Shown here one piece after another: positions 57,104 to 64,000 of a stretch of 64,000 bases of DNA. Location of the stretch: contig DYKB01000011.1 in the NCBI GenBank assembly GCA_020722815.1, forward strand, positions 49,501-113,500. The letters run 5' to 3'. Numbering within the stretch: the stretch's first letter is position 1; every line of letters begins with the position of its first letter. The translations under genes were made by a program, and so were the position numbers. Below the pieces are notes generated by a model. That model was not told where the DNA came from. It ran no database searches and was given only the letters and a program-made list of their open reading frames with translations. The stretch is from Caldithrix sp. (GTDB taxonomy: Bacteria; Zhuqueibacterota; Zhuqueibacteria; Thermofontimicrobiales; Sulfurfontimicrobiaceae).

Positions 57104-59287
57104 ATGAACTATTTGATAAAAATCCGTTATAAAATTTGGGGGGCATTTCTCATTCTCAGTTTTCTATTTGCAGTATCTCTTCAGGCACAAAACAGTCAAA
57201 ATTGTACCCTCATCGGCCACTGGTCGCATGGTCCCAGCTTTGCCATGACGGCTATGGGAAAAATTTTTTATTTTGCCGACGGTAGTAATCTCCGGATTAT
57301 GGATTTTTCGGATAATAAAAATCCTGTTGAATTGGGGCGGATCGCCACCCCTGCCCAGCTCTATGCCATAACCATAAAAGGGAATTATCTATTTGCCATG
57401 GATAGCCGAGAGAGCGTGACCATTTTTGAAATATCAGATCCGGCTAATCCACAAGAAATAAAAACCATCCAATTTGATGGCTATAGCATTGATGTGAAAG
57501 TCAATGGTGATTTTTTATATATTTTGATCGGAAGGAAGGGATTGTATATTTATGATATAACTGATCCAGCCAATCCTGTTGAAAAAAGTCTATTTCCAAT
57601 TGACTTTGGTTCAGGAAAATTTGCAGTAAATAACAGCCATGTTTTTATTCCCGAATATGATAGTGGATTCCGAATCATTAATATTGCAAATCCAGCCTCA
57701 CCAGTCGAAATTTGTAAAAAAGACCTCGGGACCAAAACCCAGTCAATCGCTGTCATGGGGAATTACATTTATGTCCCAACGAGTGGCTATTTACGCATAT
57801 TTAACATCGCCGATCCGGCTAATCCTGTTGAAAAGGGTTCTTATAAGGGGGGAAGTGTTGGTTACGACATTGCTCTAAATGGCAATTATGCCTATATCGT
57901 TTTCAGCTCAAATGGCTTAAAAATCGTTGATATTACCGACCCTCAAAATCCGGTTAAAAAAGGTGCTTTTTATACGGATAGAAATGCAATACAAGTCGTG
58001 GTTAGTGAAACGACGGCATTGGTGGGTCTCGATGGTGGTGGTATATACGCATTTGATATCGCGGATCCAGCGATTCCAACAGTTATTGGCCACTACGGCG
58101 CAGGCGTTGCCCTTGATGTTACGGTTTATGGCAATTATATTTACCTGGCAAATCAGCTACAGGGACTTCGAATTATTGATAAATCTGATCCGGCGAATCT
58201 GGTTGAAGTCAAACAGATTAGTACACCCGGTATACTAAACGAGGTTGTCCTTTCCGGCAGCTATGCTTATGCAGCAGATGGCTGGAGGGGTATCCGAATT
58301 TATAATGTGAGTGATCCGGTGAATCCAGTTGAAACTGCCACGATGAGGGCCCATCGTCGGGCAGAAGCAATTGTGGTCACAGGATCCACTGCTTTTGTGG
58401 CTGATGCCGACAGTGGGTTACGTATTATTGATGTATCCGATCCCGCGAATCCATCTGAAATAAGTTCTGTCCTTTTCCCTGGTAATGCCAATGGTGTCGC
58501 GATTGAAAGTAATTATGCCTTTGTCGCAACTCAAAAGGGATTGCGAATCATCAATATCGCTGATCTCTCAAATCCATCTGAAGTCGGTTTTTTCGAAACA
58601 ACAGACTGGACTTATAATGTTGCAATAGATAGTCATTATGCCTATATAGCAAATTATGATAATGGATTGCGCATCATCGATTGGGCTGATCCAACAAATC
58701 CCGTAGAAGTTGGCGCATTTAATATAAATTGGGGTTATGCGATGGATGTGGTCATTAAGGGACATTTCGCATATATGGCGGATGGTAGCCGGGGATTGAG
58801 TGTGATTGATATAACTGACCCAACTAATCCCGTGGGTGCCGGTTATTATGATACTTATGGATTTGGTTCAGGCATTACCATTGATGAAAATTACATTTAT
58901 CTGGCTGATGAGTGGGATGGCGTTTATATCCTTCAATTTAATGATCCCGGCACTACAATTGAAAATCCGAAAACTACAACGATTTCTGATAAATTCGAAT
59001 TAAAACAAAATTTTCCAAATCCTTTTAATCCGGAAACCAAAATTGAATATCAAATCTCGGTACCGGCAACTGTAAAGTTTTCCATTTATGATATACAGGG
59101 TAGACTGATAAAAGCTTTAAATCAGGGGCATCAAATTCCAGGCAATTATCACGTGAGCTGGGATGGACGAACTCAAAACGGCTACCGGGTGAATTCGGGA
59201 GTTTATTTTTATCAGATTGAAATCATCCCTTCCGATTCGAATTTACCTAAAGAAACCAGCCGAAAGAAGATGATTTTATTGAAATAA
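57104..59287 (+). CDS. Secreted LVIVD-repeat protein with T9SS tail
   Basis: 727 residues. The start is set at MNYLIKIRYKIWGAF because AAAGGA lies 9 bases upstream; an ATG 18 bases earlier lacks a site. Signal peptide ~1-30. From ~40 to ~620 run about twelve to fourteen LVIVD-type repeats of ~42 residues, each like GLRIIDVSDPANPSEI followed by a strand and GNYIYVPT or SHYAYIAN, forming a beta propeller or several of them. The C-terminal ~90 residues contain NFPNPFNPETKIEYQI and the sorting fold (YDIQGRLIKALN..SGVYFYQIE), ending KKMILLK. Surface protein of unknown ligand; fourth of the run of exported proteins here. Confidence 0.92.
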   Translation: MNYLIKIRYKIWGAFLILSFLFAVSLQAQNSQNCTLIGHWSHGPSFAMTAMGKIFYFADGSNLRIMDFSDNKNPVELGRIATPAQLYAITIKGNYLFAMDSRESVTIFEISDPANPQEIKTIQFDGYSIDVKVNGDFLYILIGRKGLYIYDITDPANPVEKSLFPIDFGSGKFAVNNSHVFIPEYDSGFRIINIANPASPVEICKKDLGTKTQSIAVMGNYIYVPTSGYLRIFNIADPANPVEKGSYKGGSVGYDIALNGNYAYIVFSSNGLKIVDITDPQNPVKKGAFYTDRNAIQVVVSETTALVGLDGGGIYAFDIADPAIPTVIGHYGAGVALDVTVYGNYIYLANQLQGLRIIDKSDPANLVEVKQISTPGILNEVVLSGSYAYAADGWRGIRIYNVSDPVNPVETATMRAHRRAEAIVVTGSTAFVADADSGLRIIDVSDPANPSEISSVLFPGNANGVAIESNYAFVATQKGLRIINIADLSNPSEVGFFETTDWTYNVAIDSHYAYIANYDNGLRIIDWADPTNPVEVGAFNINWGYAMDVVIKGHFAYMADGSRGLSVIDITDPTNPVGAGYYDTYGFGSGITIDENYIYLADEWDGVYILQFNDPGTTIENPKTTTISDKFELKQNFPNPFNPETKIEYQISVPATVKFSIYDIQGRLIKALNQGHQIPGNYHVSWDGRTQNGYRVNSGVYFYQIEIIPSDSNLPKETSRKKMILLK

Positions 59288-59923
59288 TAGATGAATCCGC
59301 GTATCCACTCAATAAAACATGGTCGTACACCCTTTCAAAGGTTTTAAACCTTTGAAAGGGTAGATTTCACCATCCTTTATTGAAGGGATACGAATCCGCG
59401 ATAACTTTATAAAATGGGCAAATGGTTTTACCAGCGATATCTGTTTTCATTTTCTGAAAAATTTACTACTGTACATTTTTTTCACAACTTTAATGATTCA
59501 TTTTTAGATCACGCTCAAAACCCTCACCCCAATCCTCTCCCAAAGGTGCGAGGGCTTGGCTATTCCCGCTCCCGCTGGGCTGATCGGGTCTCACCGCGCG
59601 TGCAAGACATTGGGAAATGGCTCTACCCTCGTTCCACCACGCTGCGGTGTAATGCAGCGGTGATGCTCCAAGTCGAGTCAAAACAAAAAAAATGAATATA
59701 ACAATTTTATATTATCAACACTCATTCCATTCACCTCCACTTCAATTCGCCTTCCAAAAAGCCAAATTTTAAATTAATCTACTCCCATTTCCTATTTATT
59801 AAATAAATTTAATTTGCATTTCCCCTTTAAATTTAGTAATATTTTCATCATAATTTTCAAATCTTTGCAACTCCATTAAATGTTAACTTTTCTCCTTTTC
59901 AAAAATAAGGAAAGGATTAAAAA
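59288..59923. repeat. Intergenic before NACHT gene with several repeats
   Basis: About 635 bp. 59329-59361 is a perfect 16-bp inverted repeat (ACCCTTTCAAAGGTTT / AAACCTTTGAAAGGGT, one base loop) of the CCTTTCGAAGG family. 59519-59600 is a CCCTCACCCC family copy. 59629-59681 is the first of two imperfect direct repeats flanking the NACHT gene (second copy 63369-63422). 59710-59900 is AT-rich and probably holds the NACHT promoter; AAGGAAAGG precedes its ATG. Confidence 0.6.
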
Positions 59924-60808
59924 ATGATTGATTTTACTGAATTCATTATCAAATATTTCGCACAGGAAGCACTAAAAAAGTTACAGCAGTTTTTCAAAGG
60001 AAACCTTACACCATTCCAAAAAATGTATAAGGATGCATTCGAAGAAACTAAAAAATGGTATCAACAGAAATATCATGACGATTTCGGTAAAAAGGCCAAT
60101 CGCTTTTATGATTATCAAAAAACCGAGGCTGAACTGGCAAAATTATTATTTGTAAAAGCTGAACCCAATCTTAAAGCTATTGAAGAAATTAAATTTGATC
60201 CGCCAATAGATGTTCCTTCAAATGTAATTTTGGCTTTCGTTAATAAATTTCGGGAAAATTTAAGTCCAATTCGTGAATTGGAAGCCATCCTGACAGAAAA
60301 AGAAAAATTTAAGAATATTGATTTGATGACAATTAACACCTCCGAAATGGCGTATGATATTAAAGAACTGGTCAAATTATTACGCGAGTGGCGAGGAATA
60401 AAACGACCACAACCGCCGCCAAAACCAATAGCCTGGAGCGACCTTTATAACCTATTTACAAAAGTCTACCGCCTCGACCAGCTCGACTACGGCCACCTGG
60501 GAACCCAGCGCGAGCAACTGGAATTCAAGCTCGAACTCGAAAAGGTCTATATTGCCCTGAATGTGAAACACCGCTCGTTTGAACGCCTGTTGAAGGTGGC
60601 AAAAGTCCAAAATTTAACCGCTCAACAGCAACAAAACCTGCCCTTCCTGCTCCAGCGACTTGAGGAGTTGTGTCGGATTGAGGAAGCCCGGGTTCAGCGT
60701 AATTTTTCCATCGACGAAGAATTGGAACCGAAAGACTTGCAAAATATCGCCCGGATTATTTTAAAAGGCACCGACGTCAAAAATTTGCGCAGTGCACAGG
60801 TGATGTGA
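59924..60808 (+). CDS. NACHT-FGE protein, N-terminal part before in-frame TGA
   Basis: Codons 1-294 of a 1104-codon gene. ATG preceded by AAGGAAAGG. The segment is helical and charged (KNLTPFQKMYKDAF-like and PPPKPIAWSDLYNLF regions) and resembles no family I can name; it occupies the place of the N-terminal effector or sensor in NACHT conflict proteins. No transmembrane segment. TGA at 60806-60808 ends it; the next codons run KEIFQSSPLDREKTLHVVWN in the same frame straight into the NACHT domain, so TGA probably replaces Trp (TGG). The two halves should be seen as one interrupted gene. Confidence 0.8.
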   Translation: MIDFTEFIIKYFAQEALKKLQQFFKGNLTPFQKMYKDAFEETKKWYQQKYHDDFGKKANRFYDYQKTEAELAKLLFVKAEPNLKAIEEIKFDPPIDVPSNVILAFVNKFRENLSPIRELEAILTEKEKFKNIDLMTINTSEMAYDIKELVKLLREWRGIKRPQPPPKPIAWSDLYNLFTKVYRLDQLDYGHLGTQREQLEFKLELEKVYIALNVKHRSFERLLKVAKVQNLTAQQQQNLPFLLQRLEELCRIEEARVQRNFSIDEELEPKDLQNIARIILKGTDVKNLRSAQVM

Positions 60809-63238
60809 AAAGAAATATTTCAAAGCTCTCCACTTGATCGGGAAAAGACGCTGCACGTTGTCTGGAACCTGTGCCAATGGGGTTTCAACTCCCTCCCACT
60901 CGCCAGCGTGCCGCAAAACACCCGCTGTCATCTGATTATTGGCGATGCCGGCTCGGGCAAATCCACTGCCTCCCGGTATATTGCGCTCCGCTGTTTTCAG
61001 GCATTGCAGGCGCCAGATGCCAGGAAACTGGCAAGTGAATTTGGTATCGGAAATGAATTGCCGCTGCCCGTTTATTTACGGCTGGAAGATTTTGGTAAAC
61101 TCATCGATAAATATCCGGATGGAAAATGCTGTTTATGCGAATGCGCGGCCAATTTCTGGCGACAATCAGATCAAACACCCTTGTTTATGGCCAATCAATT
61201 AGCTGTCACCATGGAACAGCAGCCCGTCTGGCTCTTTCTCGATGGTCTGGATGAACTTTCCAATCCCGCCCATCGCTTAAAACTTGTTCAAACCGTGCGG
61301 GGACTGGTTGAATCGGGTCAATATCCGAATTTGCGAATCACGTTGACCAGCCGGCCGGCCGCGATTACCGATGAACTGCTCAATGAGCTCAATTTGCCCT
61401 ATTTCCATCTATTGGAACTTGAACCTGATCAGGTGGATGATTTTGCCCACCGCTATTTTGCCGCCAATCTCCATAAAGAAACCGATTCTGAGGTAAAAAA
61501 TAAAGCCGAAAAATTTCTCAATGCCCTGCAGGATGTCCCGGCCGCGCAAAAACTGGCGACCAATCCCCTGCTGCTGACTGTAATATCTGTGCTGCATTAC
61601 AAAGAGAATAAGCTCCCCGAAAGCCGGGCTGATCTTTACGATAAATGCATTGAACAGTTGATGGCGCAAAAAGCTGCCACACCCGGCAAGCTCGAAACCG
61701 GCAAAATTGAATTTAAATATCCACGCGAGTCTGCCCGGCCATCAATTGACTGGAAACATACTGAAATAAAAGAAATGCTGCGGGACCTGGCCTTCCATGC
61801 GTTTGAAGCGACTGAGGATGAAGTATTTTTAACCCCGGATTTTGTGCTGGAACGTTTTCGGCATAGTGAACAAATTGCGCCGGAGGTGGCCAATGCTGCC
61901 CTGGAAAGCGCCGCCCAGGAATTTTTGGATAATTGTGACCGGCATATTGGCATTCTGGCTTTTCGCGGCGGGCATTATGTGTTCATTCACCGCACTTTTC
62001 AGGAATATCTGGCAGCCCATTGGCTTTCGCTTGAACCCCCGGAAGAGATTCAAAAACTGTTGGCACAAATGCTTCAGCAGCCAGCACACTGGCGTGAAGT
62101 GATTTTGCTGTTCTTTAACCGCCTTGGTAATACCCGTGTAAAATGGGGCGATGCGCTGATTAAAGAACTGGCCAATATCGCACTAAACCAGCAAAATCCG
62201 GAGCTAATCCAGTTAACCACCCGCTGCCTGGCCGAATTTGAAGAAAGCCAGCAGCGCTACCGGCTGCATGAGGATGTCAAAATTTTGCTGGAAACCCGGC
62301 GCGACCAGAGCCATCAAAATCCCCAACTCTTTCTGACCTGCGGCGATGCCCTGGCATTGATGCATGAACCCAAAATTCTGGTGAATGATCCCCCCATGAT
62401 TTACCTGAAACCGGACAAACCGTTTATGATGGGCTTAAATAAAAGCGAGTACGACAAAGAACGCCCGGCCCATCCCGTGCAACTATCGCCTTTCTGGATT
62501 GGCCAATACCCGGTCACCAATCAGGAGTTTGCCGAATTTATCAAAGCCCGCGGCTATGAAACCGAAAAATACTGGTTTGACGATAAATCGCGCTTCCCAT
62601 TTGATGCCCGCGACTATTTTAATAAATTGAAAAAGGATAATCGAAATACTCCTGGTTACTGGCTGGATGAAAAGTTTGGTAGAATCCGGCCGCTGGCACC
62701 GGTGGTTGGCGTGACCTGGTACGAAGCCATGGCCTGGTGCCGCTGGTGGACTTTGACCTTTGGTGAAAAATGGGCTGAATTGCATGGTCATCCCAAACCG
62801 GTTCAAATGCGGCTGCCCACTGAAGCGGAATGGGAATTTGCGGCACGGGGATTTGATGAACGTCAATACCCCTGGGGAAATGAACCACTGGCTTTGGAAC
62901 GGGCGAATTATGATGATAGTAAAATAGAACAAACAACAACCGTCGGGAGCTATCCCACGGGCAAAACCCCGGAGGAGATTTTCGATCTGGCCGGCAATGT
63001 CTGGGAATGGTGTTATGATGGCTTTGATGAAAAGTATTATGAAAAGTGTCAGAAAAAGTGTCAGAAAAAAGGTGTCGTTCAGGATCCAGTTAATGCACCC
63101 AAAGAACTGGCTCGTGTTTTGCGGGGCGGGTCCTGGGGCGGTAATCCAATCGGTTTGCGCGCCGCCTACCGCAACAGGGATGATCCCGCGGACAGGGACT
63201 ACGATGTCGGTTTTCGTTGTTCGAGAGCTTACGCTTGA
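60809..63238 (+). CDS. NACHT NTPase-FGE sulfatase fold, part after in-frame TGA
   Basis: Codons 296-1104 of the same gene. NACHT STAND NTPase: Walker A GDAGSGKSTAS (~340), Walker B VWLFLDGLDELSN (~438), sensor LRITLTSRPA, then helical winged-helix-like segments (LATNPLLLTVISVLHYKENK, FIHRTFQEYLAAHWL). From ~826 it is a formylglycine-generating-enzyme/sulfatase-modifying fold (MIYLKPDKPFMMGLNKSEYD, PFWIGQYPVTNQEFAEFI, MRLPTEAEWEFAARGF, NVWEWCYDGF, ending RVLRGGSWGGNPIGLRAAYR..VGFRCSRAYA). This pairing is known from regulated bacterial conflict systems in which NACHT senses and FGE folds act as variable receptors. A GTG at 60908 could in theory start it, but has no ribosome site. Confidence 0.85.
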   Translation, partial: KEIFQSSPLDREKTLHVVWNLCQWGFNSLPLASVPQNTRCHLIIGDAGSGKSTASRYIALRCFQALQAPDARKLASEFGIGNELPLPVYLRLEDFGKLIDKYPDGKCCLCECAANFWRQSDQTPLFMANQLAVTMEQQPVWLFLDGLDELSNPAHRLKLVQTVRGLVESGQYPNLRITLTSRPAAITDELLNELNLPYFHLLELEPDQVDDFAHRYFAANLHKETDSEVKNKAEKFLNALQDVPAAQKLATNPLLLTVISVLHYKENKLPESRADLYDKCIEQLMAQKAATPGKLETGKIEFKYPRESARPSIDWKHTEIKEMLRDLAFHAFEATEDEVFLTPDFVLERFRHSEQIAPEVANAALESAAQEFLDNCDRHIGILAFRGGHYVFIHRTFQEYLAAHWLSLEPPEEIQKLLAQMLQQPAHWREVILLFFNRLGNTRVKWGDALIKELANIALNQQNPELIQLTTRCLAEFEESQQRYRLHEDVKILLETRRDQSHQNPQLFLTCGDALALMHEPKILVNDPPMIYLKPDKPFMMGLNKSEYDKERPAHPVQLSPFWIGQYPVTNQEFAEFIKARGYETEKYWFDDKSRFPFDARDYFNKLKKDNRNTPGYWLDEKFGRIRPLAPVVGVTWYEAMAWCRWWTLTFGEKWAELHGHPKPVQMRLPTEAEWEFAARGFDERQYPWGNEPLALERANYDDSKIEQTTTVGSYPTGKTPEEIFDLAGNVWEWCYDGFDEKYYEKCQKKCQKKGVVQDPVNAPKELARVLRGGSWGGNPIGLRAAYRNRDDPADRDYDVGFRCSRAYA

Positions 63239-63262
63239 GCACTTTTAGCTTTTTAGTTTTTT

Positions 63263-63302
63263 AATTTTCGCTAGAGCTGCGCCCCAGCGAAAATTTTTTT
63301 TT
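63263..63302 (+). terminator. Terminator after NACHT-FGE gene
   Basis: Ten-bp stem AATTTTCGCT (63263-63272) with AGCGAAAATT (63286-63295), then a run of T to 63302. It begins 25 bp after the stop and fits the end of a single-gene transcript. Confidence 0.85.
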
Positions 63303-63339
63303 GCAAAATGGCCTTTTTTTATGTTTGTCGAAAATTGTC

Positions 63340-63422
63340 GGACAAATTGGCAATTTGTCCTACTCCCCCCTCGTTACACCGCTCGGCGGTGTAATGCAGC
63401 GGCGAAGCTCCGCGTCGTGTCC
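63340..63422. repeat. Hairpin and second flanking direct repeat
   Basis: GGACAAATT (63340-63348), GGC, AATTTGTCC (63352-63360) is a perfect 9-bp palindrome. Directly after it, 63369-63422 repeats (about 80 percent by eye) the block at 59629-59681: CTCGTT..CACC, ..GCGGTGTAATGCAGCGG, GCTCC..GTCG.GTC, in the same orientation, so the pair frames the NACHT gene. Confidence 0.65.
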
Positions 63423-63529
63423 TCATCAAAACCATCATCCGCCCGGAAAGAAAAATAAAGCCGCCCCAATTCAGACCTTCGGGGTTTTTTAATTAAAACG
63501 TTCATTCAGGAAAATCCGGAGACGCATTT

Positions 63530-64000
63530 TTTATTTTGATTTTGACTCAGGAAAGTTTCGCGGGCGTTTTTAATTGAATTTTTTTAGCCCGAAAGTATTT
63601 GCTGGCAGTTTTCAATTTAAATTTTGACGCCGGACAGTTTCAGGAGAAGTTTTCAGTTTTGAGTTCATCTTCCGAAAGTTACACGGACGTTTGCAACTAT
63701 TTTTTTTTAGCCCGACAGTTTTCGCAGGCAGTTTTCATTTTAAATTTTGACACAGGACAGTTTCGGGAAGGGTTTTCAGTTTTAAATTCATCTCCCAAAA
63801 GTTATCGACCTCACTTTTATTGAGAATTTCATCTCCCGAAAGTTAGCGAACTCACTTTCATTTAGAATTTCAGCGTCCGAAAGTTATCGACTTCACTTTC
63901 ATTCAGAATTTCATTACCCGAAAGTTATCGACTTCACTTTCATTCAGAATTTCAGCGTCCGAAAGTTATCGAACTCATTTAAACTAATTCCCAAGCTCTT
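63530..64000. repeat. Degenerate ~41-bp tandem array, runs off window
   Basis: Roughly eleven units of 39-42 bp. The last five (from about 63790) are nearly identical and 41 bp apart: ATTTCAGCGTCCGAAAGTT, then ATCGACTTCACTTTCATTCAG; variable positions sit near CAGCGT/CATTAC/CATCTC. The earlier six are more degenerate (CCGGACAGTTTCAGGAGAAG-type). Each late unit contains GAAAGT and ACTTTC, which can form a 6-bp stem. There are no unique spacers, so it is not a CRISPR. It is non-coding and may continue beyond base 64000. Confidence 0.8.

Noticed and set aside
60908..63238. Independent NACHT gene starting at GTG 60908
   Set aside because: No ribosome-binding site, and the codons between the TGA and the GTG read as protein continuing without gap.
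63530..64000. Possible CRISPR array
   Set aside because: Units of ~41 bp repeat end to end with no unique spacer between them, and no cas gene is near.

Overview
The window looks like a chromosomal piece of an uncultured Gram-negative bacterium of the Fibrobacterota-Chlorobiota-Bacteroidota sphere. A Calditrichota, KSB1 or Ignavibacteria-like lineage is my best guess. This is inference from several secreted proteins ending in the type IX secretion (T9SS) type A / FlgD-like sorting domain with the NPFNP signature, from Omp85-type and lipoprotein genes that imply an outer membrane, from TTG starts behind good Shine-Dalgarno sites, and from many interspersed palindromes. No 16S rRNA or T9SS core gene is present, so the phylum is not proven.

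Layout. 1-5.2 kb: the end of a GAF/adenylate cyclase gene, then a tatT-dctP-dctQ-dctM TRAP uptake cluster. 5.8-11.9 kb: gltBD, NADPH-glutamate synthase. 12.5-21.3 kb, minus strand: a secreted protein made of four unrecognised repeats, a bactofilin-like/Omp85 barrel fusion, rluD, lspA, a lipoprotein, divIVA and yggT. 22.2-26.7 kb: two secreted von Willebrand A proteins with sorting domains. 26.9-28.3 kb: tRNA-Pro, a MerR regulator and a polysaccharide deacetylase. 28.7-38.9 kb, minus strand: the classical translation/RNA cluster rimP-nusA-infB-DUF503-rbfA-truB-ribF-rpsO-pnp, preceded by a TPR membrane protein and a ClpX-like ATPase (39-41.4 kb).

41.9-64 kb is accessory: long intergenic stretches rich in palindromes, large multidomain secreted proteins (PKD/LamG; cohesin/dockerin/Hydin-like; FG-GAP; LVIVD; peptidase S74), a URO-D family gene, initiator tRNA-Met, and finally a NACHT NTPase fused to a formylglycine-generating-enzyme (FGE) fold. 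The last belongs to a class linked to prokaryotic conflict systems.

The most striking feature is that four plus-strand genes between 44.4 and 61 kb (URO-D, S74, FG-GAP, NACHT-FGE) are each broken by exactly one in-frame stop codon (TGA, TAG, TAA, TGA), with clear homologous sequence continuing in the same frame on the other side. The NACHT-FGE gene also lies between two imperfect direct repeats and is followed by a degenerate tandem array of about 41-bp hairpin units that runs off the window. At least six families of intergenic inverted repeats recur across the window; one element of about 80 bp occurs three times, twice nested inside a larger palindrome.
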